A DNA stretch of 64,000 bases from Lineus longissimus (lineage: Eukaryota > Nemertea > Pilidiophora > Heteronemertea > Lineidae): positions 27,297,501-27,361,500 of the forward strand of contig NC_088308.1 in assembly GCF_910592395.1 (NCBI RefSeq). The letters run 5' to 3'. A model generated the notes under the pieces. That model worked only from the letters and a program-made list of their open reading frames with translations. It had not been told where the DNA came from and made no database searches. Position numbers and translations under genes: made by a program. Below, one piece after another: positions 12,501 to 27,500 of this stretch (position 1 is its first letter; each line of letters starts with the position of its first letter).

Positions 12501-15500
12501 GATTACTGGCAGTTCGCGTGCAACTATACATTATTCTCATTGTGACGGACAACTCTGATCTGATGTTTGTTTGCTGATATGTTACTTAGCGGTCATGACT
12601 GTACCAACATAATGGCCAAATCATGCGAATAAACCATGGCATACCATACATGGTATATCATTATGGCCATATCTGAAACTGAGCAAATAGTTTTGCACTT
12701 ATAGGTTGGCGACCAGTAAACATAAGAGCTCCTTGGCAATATTCTTGCTGACGGTCGAATGGACGCCAACATATGTCATAAATATGAGCAGTAATTACTA
12801 AACATATCGAATTAGTAATTAGTTTAGTGCCGGTTTAAAAGCTAAATTTACATGGCCAACACCCGTGAGAGAAGAAACAAACTTGTTACATAGCATCTAC
12901 ATGTAGTTCAACAAATTTCGGAGAATTAAACTTCAGGAGACTGCAACCAAGATTAAGATGTGTTTGCGGCGTTGTAGAGACCCCAACAATTCTTCTACAC
13001 GACATCAACAAGGCGATACGAAGTTTTGAGGACCATCACACCGAAAGGAAATATTCGGCATAGGATAAACGTCAGTTCAAGTTGCTGTAAACTAGTTGAT
13101 ATCGGGTTAAGTGCTTCTCAGTATGTCTTCTCAAAGTATTCCAATGAGACTTATGTTATCACATAATAAGCAGTGCAACGGGGAAGCTGAAGACGTCCAA
13201 TTATGGCATCACTTCAAAACATAGACCACTTTATATCATACTCCGGTGACAAAATATTTGAAAAGGTGCATATTGATTGGCCGAAAATTCAAAATAATAG
13301 ATTATCACCCTCAACAATCTAAGTTTTTTAACGACGTTCAGGCCAGCAATGATACTTAGGCAACTCAGTTGGCAAGTGACCCAAGACACTTATATGTAGG
13401 TCAATATATGATGAGATGCGATATCGTTTTACACATTTCTGTAAAAAGGAGACAGCACAAGAACCCTTAAGGAAATGAGAACGAGAAGTAATAGTTCACC
13501 CCAACAGGAGAGTTTCGGGTTGAAGCTTCGTGGACAACAGTATGTCAAGACAAAGAATACCAGTCCTTGGGTCGGTATTTCTTGAAAACCAACCATTTAG
13601 TAAAACCAACCGCCTTAAGGTAAAGATGTTCGAGAGGATGTGAGACATCAAGTTATAGCTTTGGAATAGCAAGTGTTGCTTAGCAATGAAACAGTGACGG
13701 CAAATACACCAATTTATCTTACATGCATATCTACAAAAGGTTGGCCAGTCTTTAATCGTTTGTTACTGCTGTACCACCATATTACCATGGATACTAACTT
13801 GTGCTCACCTTATTAGCTTGGAGGAAATTTCGTGTAGGAATCCATGATGAAAATGTGTTTTGCCAACGATTCTACAGCGACAGCAACGCACCTTTTATGA
13901 AAAAGTAATGTTATCACTTGACTACCCATGTTTTTGTCGGCAGTAAGACTGCTGTTACTCTCACTTTTACTACTCAACCACAAAGCAATCCTAGTTCGTT
14001 CTCAGAGAATTTAGGTTGATTTCTCGAATTCGAATTCTCCAGTTCGATTTGATAATGCGAAGTTGTTTCTGAATCACGTTCGCCCGAAAATTCATCTCAA
14101 ACACTAACAATGTAGAAGGAATCACAAATCGCCAATTCAACAATATATATACGCAGGAAATTGTCTTTACTCCTATCATCCCCAAAGCACATAATGTCCT
14201 TATTGGCCATTTTTTCGGACATTTTATTCACAACAAATACTCTTTCGAGTTTTGCTCCAACGGCATAAATGTAATCAAGTACGTTTAGATTATTTCAAGA
14301 GGTTCACTGATTTGAGCCGTAAAAAAGCATCAGGCTACTAACAGGAACACAGAGGTAATTTCACCAATTTCCTACCAGACCTTCCCCTCGTTCTCCCGCT
14401 GATTAGGCCAGATTCTGCAAGCAATACTTCACACATACGTGTGTGTACATTATTGTTTTAGCCTCTGTGCTGAATGATGAGGACATCAGTTAGATGTGAT
14501 GTATGGACCAATTACCTCTTTTTCATCACCTGCATTCCTGAGCTACTAGTAAAGCATCCTCGAACAAGAACTGGCAAACAACTCTCGATGGCACCCGTCC
14601 TTATACAACAAGTCATGATGATTTATAAGTTCGAACCATTATAGTTAATGTTGATGCAGGAGAGGACATGAAAATTTTAAAGCAAAGATGTCATACACAT
14701 ATATATTATCAAAATCTAACATTGTTATAGCCAATATTACTGCATGTCATACAGAGGCAATGGGCAGGAGGCAGTTGGGTTTTAGATTATCGAGTGTCAC
14801 GGAGTCGCTGACGATATATATCTGGAACGCCGGCACTATTCACGCTTGCACGATGAATATCGAGTAAAACTAGACCGAGCTTTACTCAGAAGTTGTCTGG
14901 AGACCACAGCTGAATCCGTTATGTCCTTTTAACATTCCTCCTACATGTTCTTTGCAGCTCATTCAGACATGACTATGTCCCTCATAACCCTGGTCGTCGT
15001 TTCAGGTTCCTCCCTTGATCCCCACAACTTCGTTTCCATGGATGCACCATTCTACCATAGCCTTAACAATAGCCTTAACTCGCCCCAAAATCTTCATCAT
15101 TCTAAAAGGGATCACTTAGTTCTTTAGCACTCACCCAAATCATTACAAGCTTACACCATCAACCTCAAAGTGAAGTATAAATGAACTGACAGATGTATCA
15201 CAGATAAGCCTGAAACCTTTCTCCTTCCAATTGGATCTGCTCAATCTCTTTCTGTCAAGTTCAAACTGGAACGCATGATAAAGGAATGGGATCTTGACGC
15301 GGTGATTGTAGAATAAATATGATGTCGTCCATACGTCAATAAGAAAGGCTAAATGATGAATCACCTTTGCTGGTCCATATCATTGCCTTCTGTTTGCCGT
15401 GTGTAGGTTAGGGATGGTTTCCGTTAATGGTTGGTGATCGAGTTGACGGATACAACAGACAAGGTCGATGGATGAAGTAAAGGGATGTGTCAATGGAGAG

Positions 15501-18500
15501 GTTCTTCACCGTAATGCCACACGTAGGCCACTACACACCGCAGTGTGGCATCGCACGAACATGGTCTACTCCTAATGCATTATCGATGTTATGCAAAAAG
15601 ACGTTGGAATGCATTCTGTGTACATCGGTTGTTCCAGGAATGCATTCTGTGTACATCGGTTGTTCCAGGAATGCATTCTGTGTACATCGGTTGTTCCAGG
15701 AATGCATTCTGTGTACATCGGTTGTTCCAGGAATGCATTCTGTGTACATCGGTTGTTCCAGGAATGCATTCTGTGTACATCGGTTGTTCCAAGAAGCAGT
15801 TGATAAATACCAGCGTGAATGTCACGACAGGTGTTTGGAGTGTTAACCCAGATGATAGATTTCATGCAGAAATTGAACAAATGCCTAACAAGCAGAAGAT
15901 AATTTACATTGTTGAGCATTCATAATGTGAGAGAAATCTTAAATGACCCGAAATCTACGTGTTCTGTTTGTTGGGTGAACGGTACCTGGCTTTCATTGTG
16001 AACCCATGACTAGAAACATGATCAACGCTATCAAATAGCAAAGCAAAGTACAGGCCAATAACCTAACAGGTGTTGTGATGTGCTGTGTAGGCCCAGACAT
16101 ATAACTTAGCATGTAATACCGATTAGCCTTGCTAAACTGTAAATACACGACTCAGGATGTGCAAGTATTTTGGCATGCCTTACGTTGCTTGTCGGCAAAA
16201 GATGAATTATCTGTGGAGGAGAAGATACACGACAACATTCACCTGCACACTGTATCAGTAGGTGAACTCAGTTACAACGGGAAACAACTCAAGTTGGTTT
16301 TCAGAAGGTAACTGGTAGTTCGGTTGAAGGTTCTCAGTGTTTGGTTCACACCTCATTAACCCCATTCAACACAGGATTTTGATCTTTATTGCCCTATTTT
16401 GGGAAACCCTGGTTTTTTTCACATGTTTTCTAGAAATCCGACCTTTCAGGGAAAAGTCGGACGATGTCGGACTTTTGTCGGATAAATCAGGAAATGGTTA
16501 CGGAAAACGTTATGAAGGTGGAGAGAGCCTCCTACTAGTGTATTATAATGTAAGCCCTCAATGCATACAGGACGGATATGCAGCAGCGCTTTCTTGCATA
16601 CTGACCTGCTGAACTCGTTTTTTTGATGAAATTGGGTACATAACTGGCCATTCACCTTCTACATGGCACCAACATCTACCACGTTCATAAAAAGCTAAGG
16701 TAAGCATTAAGATGCTGGCGGTGGGATGATTAAGAGGAAGCCCGATCAAATCATGCAGGTGAGTCTATGATTATGGCCCCGAGAGCAAACACTGCAGGGC
16801 ATCAATTACAACAGGGAGGGGTTGAGGCAAACATCGCAGGTGCCTATTATAGCAAGAGCCGCACTTGATGCTTCGTGCATTTTTAAAATCGTTTTCTTTC
16901 TCGACTCATGTAGAGGTACACTGTACGTGACAGCGTTCAACAAGCTTTTCAATAGTTTATGCTTGAAAAGATCTTGCTGCAACTCGGCATCGGTTTTCAT
17001 AAAGATAGAATAAATATTGGACATGCTGGAACCTTAGAGGACTCTTTGAAACATCTTTCTTCCACGTTGATTTCTGTCAGTTATTGCCGTGTAATTGGCA
17101 AACATGTATAAAGCTTTTGATATTGGCGATATGGTAACGGAACGAATATAAATGACATATATTTCACCGTTTTAATCTTGGTAATGGTAATTGTAGGTTG
17201 TTGCTGGACACGATGTTAGTTAGTCCATTCCTGCTAGACAGAAAGGAAGAGACTGCGGTATAAACACTATTAATATTCATGATGATTTATTGCATTTGCC
17301 ATCGGGGTACTCGTAGGACCCGGCGGTTGCGGCGACGATGTGATTTATGGGTCTATTCAGCGGCATGTCCGCCATACGATGTGTGCATTGGTCTTCACCA
17401 CATTCTTTCGTATGCTACCTGGAGCAGTGGATATCACCTGAGCGCAACAGAACCAAAAACACGACTTGTCAACTGCCTCGCCTTCAAGAAAAATATCAAC
17501 AGCTTCCTCTTATCATGACCGCTCCTCTCCTCCCCTTTACAAATACAAGGACATTTTCGCCCTCGTTTATCTTCAATATTGAATTGGCTCTATTTACACT
17601 TAGACGGCTAAAGACGGCTCATATTTACCCAGGTTGCTTGCTCACCGTATCTAACTGCTAATATTAACGCTGTCAAGTGGTGAGAATTTTATTAGCTGGC
17701 AATGCAGCCTGGCCTGTTTCGTATAGATTTAGCCCCGTCGGCGAACACACATACAGCCTTTATTAGAAAACCGGTTTCGAGTCTGGAAATTAGGGCATGA
17801 TCTCGGTCAAAATGACGAGAATGTCTGGATGACATGAAAGCGATGATGATAATATTAGTCAAAAGAGATACTCGGTGAACCATTCCATACACACTTCAAA
17901 TTCTACCACAAACGGACATTATTCCCTCGCAAAATGATATTTTTACATGACAGGTTTTTTCTTTATTCCATGGCATGACATGAAATATTCAATCTGGAAA
18001 GATGCTTCTACGCCCTGAATCAAATTCAATATCAAGCAACATTTCAAAATGATCCATTAATCTACGACATGAGATGAGTCAGTGAGGCGGTAATCATATG
18101 TAAGTCGAAGTACAGGTCCTATAATACATGTATTGAGTATTATCCTCAACTTAGTCTGTGTATCGCCTTTAGGGGTTTTTCACTCGACATCTAAAAACGT
18201 CATAGGGTGCACATTTGTTTGCTGAGCAACCCCAGAGGTTTTTCAATCACCTTTATTTTTAAGGCAGTGTATATCACGGGGCTCTTAACATAAACACTGC
18301 AGTCTAAGGAGAATGATTTCATTTCTCGTTCCTTGGTAATACAATCATACTTTGCAGCTGTACACACGAATTCGATACTACACTACAGCAGCAAGCATAA
18401 CAACAAACTCGAAACGAAGAGCAGAAAATAGACAAAAAAGATGTGATAAACCAGGCACCAGCGAAAGAAAGTGAAGTTGTACACAGCACTTGGAGTCGAA

Positions 18501-21500
18501 ATGATGTCAGTGCTGTTGAATGATATGATCTATTCTAGTGAAAGAACCACAATTACAGATTGAGAGTACTCATTTTTGGAAATACATGTACTTCACTATA
18601 CAAACACTATTACTGCAGTGATATCATGCACTTTAGTCAAGAAATGGTTTCAAATTTTACTTCGATCAATACGATGACGATCAAAATGAACCTTTAGAAG
18701 TTGAATGATATCCATTACTGTGTGTATCGGACCTCTCCATGACGTAGACAAAACCTACTTCAAGAATCGCAATTAACTCCAGATTACATCTAGTTCGTTT
18801 CTCTTTGAGGAAGCGATATAGATGGGTTTGGCAGCTCACACGATGCGTGCACTGTGATTAGTGTCAACCTTTTATTGGGGCCAAGGAGCCGGAAGACATG
18901 TTTGGAGGGATTTAGGCGCAGGGCTCATGAATGATTGGCGCCGGAAAGCTTTGAACATGTTGGAGTGTAGATTACTAACGAGAGGAAGACCTAATGTTAG
19001 TAGAAATGACTCTCAACAGTTGATTCCCAGCACAAGTAGGATCGAGGTTTTTCCGGCTTCTTAACGGTTCTCTAACATTTTCCTAATTTATCCCACAAAA
19101 GTCCGACTTTTCCCTGAAAGATCGGATTTCTAGAAAACCTGTGAAAAATTATAGAGCACTGTCAAAATAGGACAGTGAAGATCAAAGCCCTATGTTGAAT
19201 GGGGTTAATGAGGTATAAACCTAACACTCAGAGTTACCACAAATGTGATCACTAATTAGCCCACTAAATTAGGTCACTCTTTGTGTTTGATCCCCTGACC
19301 AAGCAATCAGTAGACATCTCGCTTCAGTCGTTACAAATAACAACAGCCGACAGTCGGCAGTAGGTGTATCAGAGTCAAAAGAATATAAACCAGCTGACAA
19401 TGCCAACATATACAATGTAGCCTCGCATTAGTGAACAAAAGAAAACGCTGTAAGCTCACAATAGGTGAGGTCACAGCCAGTGTTAGGATCACATCAACGC
19501 CTGATCGTAACACCTATCACCCAAGTTGTGACCTATCGACAGGATCAAGTGTGATCCTCTAGATAACACTTGATCTTGGTGTAATCCTAGGTCACAACCC
19601 GTGTTGGTCTTTAGGATCACACCAGGTGTCACACCGTAAACCCAGCTTGGTGTTGAAGATCAGGAATTGCCTGTACATTTTACATGCGGTGTAACACTAA
19701 ACCTCTTAGGGATTAGTGAGAGCCAGAGGTCACAACTTCAGATCAGTGGTAGCCATCTTTGCCTATGTTGTCATTTACACACTCAAGATGTTTTTCATCC
19801 CAAATGTTCAATTTGTGGCGAATATGCAACAAGAAAAAGGTCCAAGACATGAACGATCGGCAGCAGTAAGTGTTACCCTGCCAGTCGATAGTTGACAACT
19901 ATAGTTGGTGTGACACTCAGCACCTCAACCTCAACACCAACACCATGTCTGACACCTAACACGGAACACCCAACACCTAACACCAAACTGACCCCAGGAT
20001 TAGAGGGGTCGGATTAGGAGTAACCCCCAACACTGACACCCAACATTGGGTGTAATACTGGCTGTGACCTCACCTATTGTGTAGTATATTCGCTGAATAC
20101 GCTGAAAACGCGTTCAGATGTCTGTCAAATTCATTGAATCCCTCAAGTAACCAGAATTCTGTTGATCTTGTTTTGTGTTTTATATCAGAAGGTTACAGCC
20201 ACAGATCGTGAAGAAGGCGAAGAACTCATCTAATCCTATATGAGATACGAAAGGAAATGTAAAAAGAAATCGAGAAATAATATCTGATCGTTTTCAACAA
20301 GACGAGAATTTTAATACTAAAAAGATGTTCTCTTGAAAAAAAGATATTCTTTTGAATAGATAAATATAGTCAACCTCTGGATTCATTAGGGTAATGTTTC
20401 TATCAATCAAGTCATTGATCACTTTCACTCAAGTGTTTTTCACTTCATTGAAGTACCCAAGCCATGGAATCGGCAACCTCGACGTCAATCGATTAATCAA
20501 TCATCAACATCGTCTAGACAGCCAGCGAACTTGGGCAAAATTGCACGAGGTGATTGATTTAATATTTGCTTGCTATACATGTGATAAGACATAGATTTTT
20601 TCCTTTTTATAAAAGAATGTTAAAGTCCGTTTTCGTATACTCTACTGGGAGTCAGTGCCAAAATGGTATGCAGCAGCTTTTAAATGTTTTTTAGGTTTTG
20701 AACATTATTCTTCTAAAAAATACACCACAATCAATTACGATGAACGTAATCTTGTTTTCAAAAGCGAGCTTGTAACGATTCCTCTTGATACGTGAAACCT
20801 GCACAATATCCGGAGGCAACAATTTATCAATAACACCTTGAATGGAATCCACGTTCAATCTCAAAGGCAAGACACTGGAAATTAGAAGAGCCAATTAGTG
20901 AAGAGCGCGCCCTTGAGCTACTCGCTGATACGTGGAAAGGTAAACTCAAAAGGTATTAGGTGATGTCTGATCGAGCATGATGCTTTAATAAAGATTATTC
21001 CGCATTTTGGGCTTGTGTCAATCACTAGCTGCTCGAAGGGAAGGCTCCACTTAAGACATTCTTCACCAGGTTCATGCTGCTATCAGCAGTCAAATCCGTT
21101 GAAATCATGCCTTGACAATTTACAATAGGTACTCGCTTAGACCTTCGATCATCTCGAAATGAAGCCATGTCGCAGTCTAGTAGTTGCTTCCTAAGAATGG
21201 ATCGAGTCGAATTGTCTTTGCCACAAGGAGCAAATAAAAGTCTGACTTTGACGCTGCTTTACCGAGTAGACAAAAAATAAATGATGACGAAGCGGGCTAT
21301 TCAAGAGTTAAATCTGAATTTGGAAGGTTTCTCGGGTTTCGGATTCACACTAATTTCCTGTCTATAAGTCGCTTCCTTTCGATTATGCAAATACTGATAT
21401 GAAACCTTGGTAATAGTAAACACATGAATATGCATTCTATTCACATTGACGTCGACCACGAAGGCTATGGTGAAATAATGTCATTCAAGTGGTGATCATC

Positions 21501-24500
21501 ATCTGTTCTAAGTAGTTCTGCCGCTGTATACACTGAATACTTGGATAAAAACCTACTCTCTTCAAATATACTAGATCCGTCAACAAATCAAGCCATGTGC
21601 GTTATGTCGCTTCCAACGTGCACGATAGATGGTGTTTATTCATATAGGAGACATGGAATGAATCAGCCTTGGGTTCTTATTGGAAAATCCCAAATGCGAA
21701 GTTTCAATCCAACATATTCGGCCAACATCTGCAGAAATCACATGGTCCAAAATCGGTGTTGTTGCTTTCTACACCTGACTTATTTCACGTGGGCTTAGGA
21801 TGAATACCATGACGAGCAAATACCAAAAAGTTACAGAACATCCCGCTTTCGAATTACCATGTACAATATTATTCCCACTGAATTATTGTTAAGAACACTT
21901 TGATATTGATGCGCTGACCAAAACTAATTCGTTCATGTCAGAAAATACGACAGCACATATAATTCGATAGTTGAATTGCCAAGTATACATTCTAACTTGC
22001 AGTGTCTGCACTCAACCGTACGGGTCGTTACCCCTTGGAATACCAATTCATCACTCCCAGGACAATTTCTCCAACACCACCAACCACTCACATCAATATA
22101 ATTTGTGTTGGAGTTCAAGATAAACTTCATTTAGATGTCCAACAAACGACTTAGGGAGCGATATTCTATTGCAATTGATTGCTTCCAGGATAATCACAAA
22201 AGACTACGATCTTCATAACGCCCTGGAGAACCAAGAATTGCCCAACTATCAGAGAGATACGATTCTGAAGCAATTCAGTTTGATGTAGTGGCTCTCACCA
22301 GGGACGCGTAGGGCTTCTGCTAGCGAACTGATTGGGTAAAATATAAGATATATTTTAACGGTATATCTGCCTCCGAAATTAAAGACCTACACCACTTCAA
22401 CCAAACTAGCAACAGCCGTGGAGTAAATATGGTTAACGTCGCATTTTAAATCTCAGAGTGTGCCTGAAAGTACCGAACTTGTTGACAATTACACATGCCC
22501 AGGAGGTGTTCAATAATGCTGTCGCGGGCAGCTGACGAAAAGCGGATGGAGTTTCATAACTACGCTGCATGGTTTCTACACACTGAAGGCTAGACATTAG
22601 AAAAATCAGTAGACTACACAATTGAGCATGACATGTGGCTGTGGGCTTTTTCTGATTTTTATGCAATGTCAACTGTTATATCACACAGTGCATTCGACTG
22701 TTGTACAGAAAAAAATCGTGGATTGTTGAGGTATTTATGGCAATGGCAATAACTTGTTTTGGAATTTTAAGAAAATCAATTTCGATATTATTTTAAATGG
22801 CTTCCAAAGTGTGCATCTGGCCCCTCAGGCAAAATCATATGACCATGTACATGTAGTTCTGGAGTGCGAGTTGAGCATCACAATTTCATCAATGTTTTTA
22901 ACTGGCTACTGCACCAGAGTATGAAAAGCTTGAGCAATTTGCCACAAAACCAAATAATTCTACATACATGTAGTTGAATCGGATTTTGTGTCTAAATAAT
23001 TGTTTTGTTATGTCATATCTCGGGAAATTTTCTTTTAGAGTTTTGAATTTACTCGAAGCTACCTGGTATTGGATATTGGAGTTTTGAAGTCTACAAAGTA
23101 GGCTAGTATTATTAAAGCTAAACAAATCGCCCCTCCTGTTATAACTAGATATAACATTAAGCAACAAAACACAATTGTGTACAACACATAAAAAAGATCA
23201 TACATCTCCAACACAACCATGTTTAACATCAAACATCACCGTATTCCGTACATTCAACTGATTTGTCTCCCTCCCGATAATAAGCTCACGTTGTGTGTAA
23301 TTGATTAAAAACGGATAATGTTCGAAATTAATATGCCAGTCTCAAGGCATGCTTGCGGATTATGGACAGATGAACTATGAGATATGAAGAACATAATAGC
23401 CACAATGTGTTACACGTCAATTCTGTACTTTAGTAATTGATTATGGTAGATAGTATCAGGATTTATTACATGAAGGCTTTTGTCTTTGAGACATGGTCCA
23501 GAGAGAAACACGAAAGATTTATCAGAAAAAGATATGTAACAGCAGTGCGGTTGTAAGACTATGTCAATGAGAACGGGAACTCTGAATACTAGATCTTGGA
23601 AATTGAGTCTTGGATGCCCACTGACTATTGTGAGAGGCAACATTGATGGCTGTTATTGCTCCCCAAGCTATAACAAAGATCTTCACACCCTCATTTGAAA
23701 TTACGTGAAAACATCTCAAACAATTTCCTTGCGAGTAAAATCAATCCGCTCCTATAAGTGGAATTAAAGTTTCATTTCAAACCAATTAAACAGTTTGGAT
23801 CTCTGACTCCTTGACGCAAGGCACTCGGATAAATGTAGACGTGATCATGGCCTGATTGCTCCAATCGGTATCAAGGCGAAACATCAGTCATCCCCTTAGA
23901 ATCTTAAAATCACACAGGATTTCAATCTTCTTGGCAATCCTCACAGGAAATCAAAGCCTTCATGACTGAGAGAAAAACGAGGCAATGAGAAGGCACAAAT
24001 TAGATCTGGCCGGGAGTTATTCAACCTTTCTTCGTTTCTCTCATAACATCGCAATTAATTTTAACATGTGATGACAGTTGATGCTCATCGTAATATTGAA
24101 GTTGCCTCAATATCTTTACCAAATTTTACTACTTCTTGACTTACGTTATTTTACTACTCACTACTTATTTTACTATCGATTTTAGAACTGAACTAACACT
24201 ATTTACTTATTTATTTACTACTGATATAAATTTGCAACCCACGGCTGCTGATAAATAATCAATCATTGGATGCCATTAGATATGTACCAGAGGTAATTTA
24301 GTAAGAAAAATGGTATTCTTGTTGATCATCTCCCAAGAGGCAATATTACCTAAATTGGTTTAATCGTTGTATAAAATGCTGATAGTTCATGATTTTCTGC
24401 GTTATTTCTCTTTTTGCTTTTCCTACTTCAAACATTCGAAAAGGAAGTATCCATCATATTGGTTATTCATTATTCATACGGGTGACGAAGATAAACCACC

Positions 24501-27500
24501 AGAAGATATACCACCAACAAACCAGTACTTAGTAATCATTACATATGACGTATTAGGCTAGATAATCATTCGACCCATAACCCTCGTGTGCACCGCCGGA
24601 TTTGCAATTCTCTCTTAACCTTTAAACCTTAATTTGAAATGCGAAGTCGTCTCCAAGGGCTGATCTGTCTTCTGTCGATGGGACATGGAGCCATGACAGG
24701 TATGCTAAACTATTCATTTAGTATATTATTTGTGATTTGGGAGCTATTCCAAGTTATGGTCTCGTGTCCCGGGATCTTCCTAACGCGTTTGGGGAGGTCG
24801 CTATGACGGGGCATGATAGAAATTGGCGTATAGTTATCTGTCAGTGATTAGCCCATTAAAAGTTTTTAAAATGGTTGTTTAAAGTTCACTTTGAGAGACT
24901 GAGTCGTCAGATAGTCCATTAAAATCGCTCGACAGCATGGACTCTTGATCAATAACGCTAACATCATGGTTAACAACAAATCGAAAACTCTCTAGAATAA
25001 TCCTCAGAAAGCAATCGCCATAGAATGTTATAGCATGATTAGCTTTATATGCCATTCTGCCATTCAAATAAATGGCTCTGGCGATCGTAAGGGGAGGCCA
25101 TGCTATATCTTCGTCAATCTCGACAGCTTCCTAAATACATTGTAGATGCATTTACTGCCTGATAGTGACAGTGAAAGTGAAAACATGAGACAAGATGTTG
25201 AAAAAACGGATTTGTAGCCGGTATCGTAATCTCAGTTGGTCAAATAGCTCAGGTATTTCTGTCAATATTATGAAAAGATGCGATTTGTCCGATGTTTCAA
25301 CTGTTAAGGTTAGCTACATGTTGAGGTATATATGCTTCATCACATTTAACTTTCGCTACAGATTGAATATGCATACATCATGACCAGAGCGGCCTGCAAC
25401 ATCGCCTCTTCTGGCGGGAGGTGAAGCAGAACTTATTGCCTAAGGCATGATGATGGAATATAAAACAGTCAGGGGCAGCTCTGGCTTTTATAACGGTCGT
25501 TTGCGAACAACGCGACGTATTTCATCAAAACTGTACCAGTGAACGACTGACAAAGGACAAGGATTCTAGTAAAACTGAAAGCTGGCCAGCGAATACTTTT
25601 AGTATGTTGACAGAGTTTTCAGTTAGGATAAATGGACGCACGGAATAGACCTGGCTTGCTAAAAGAGAGATGATGATATACTGTCTATAAAATGTACTTT
25701 ATGATGCACTTCTCTCATATGGCATTATAACGTACCAAGATGAACATGAAATACATTGCGTTTATCACCGCAGAGCAACGTTTTATAGAGACAAATAAGT
25801 TAGTATGAGCAATTTATCACCCAGAGCCATATAGATACAAACATATCATTTCACTGGAATAAATGAAACACATGGCACAATGATAACAATGTTGATAAGT
25901 CTTTTAAACAATTTGCCCATTCCTCCAGTGCATCTTCAAAGCCACCGCATTTTTTCCATTATCCATAAATCGATTTGCACTGCAATTGCTGTGGCGTTGA
26001 TTACCCTTTCGTTGGTCCGATTAAATGAAAGATGTGACGATTATTCAGTGGATGCTGTGTACACAGTGTCATGCATTGAAAGATGTAGGCTACAGTGCGC
26101 TAATGTAGTGTTGAATCATACCAGACCAATCACAATTTCACATGCAGTGTCATTCAACGTTACTGTTGATCGGAGTGAGTACTCCATCGGCCCGACCTTA
26201 ACTGACAGAATCACGGACGGTAACTGAGCATGAAAGCGTGATCTCTCGTGTTTTCGTATTTTATCATTCATGACATTTCACTCACACTCAAATGTCATTG
26301 AATATACTGTTGATCGTAGTAATAATCCATCAGCTTGTACACTGGTCACGACGGATCCCATATTACTGGTGCCATCACTTTGACACATTTACTATGGCAC
26401 TAGTTCTCACTGCTGTCAGCTGATGTTAGCTTTGAGGAGAAGTGCTCCATCAGTTAGTAACATGATCTTTGGTCATGATCTACCATGTTATGGGTTGACA
26501 GTTGACTCTGACGTCTGAAGGTGGTCCCTGATAGTATTCATTGAACAATAATCTTGATGAAAATATGTCATTTGTCAGTCATGCCAGTGTCTATCTTAAT
26601 CTTAACTAACAAAACCTTGATGAAATGATCGACGTGTCCTAAAATATAGCAATATCCTTCGTACACCAACAACATAACACTTCAAATATCAAGACCGACA
26701 TTTCTATAGCGTTGACGCCAAAGTCGAAATGTCAAGTACCATACGGAACTACGCATGGACGGTGTTAATATCTTACCATCGACTTTCTGATGAACAAGAT
26801 AAGTAAGAACTGACCAACCACGCAGACGAGCTTCAAATATGTACGGTGAATGGGAAAATATAAAACGAAGTTGCGAGTAAACGTAGGCTGATAACTTTGA
26901 ATTAGAAACACCCCAGTGGCCTTTCCGGTGCGGATTCACAATGAATTGCCTGTAAAGTGGAGTTTTCAAATGATTAGGAATTTAGTATGTTCTATATTTT
27001 TAAGAAAGGTCATTTACCTACAACTGCATTTTCGATCCATTGAAATCTGACTTGGTCATTCATCTGTGTACATTGATATCTTTGCTTTCCAACTATTCAT
27101 AGTTACACAAACCTCAACGATATTACTAAATGAAGTCAATCATATTGATGTCGCGCACTGGCGGCTCAGCCAATCTTGATGTCGCGCCAACTAGTGTTAC
27201 TGATTCGTACAGTTATGCGCATATATATAGTTCGTGATGCAGCATACAAATGTAAAAGGCATAAAATTCAGTGAGAGTGTAATAAGCCCTACTTAGAAGT
27301 CAATTCTAACGACCCCAGGGCTTCATCACCGCGGGACAGCAGCAATCAATCTGCAATTCAAATTATGTAATGAATTATTATGTTCATTGAATTTGATTGC
27401 CCTTTTAAACACAGGTTGACCCTGGTAGTCATCAACAGCAGAATTGAAACAGGTTGTACAAACATATCAAATTAGACGACAACATAGGATACAAGTTGCT

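Noticed and set aside
15487-15925. Several overlapping open frames of 70-126 codons on both strands with a repeated 31-residue pattern.
   Set aside because: They are all readings of the 31-bp minisatellite in different frames; flanking sequence adds no start, domain or splice evidence.
11850-18290. Short shared segments near 11860-11930 and 18220-18290 (tttttcaatcac, ctttatttttaaggca).
   Set aside because: They may be fragments of another old repeat family, but the matches are under 20 bp and in different order, so I did not annotate them.
19667-19852. Plus-strand frame with Cys/His spacing like a zinc finger.
   Set aside because: It lies inside the 625-bp inverted-repeat element, does not match a standard C2H2 spacing, and ends within element sequence.
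11138-22130. Two minus-strand frames (11138-11371 and 21933-22130) sharing LGNST.
   Set aside because: The match is only a few residues and the surrounding sequence does not align; treated as coincidence.
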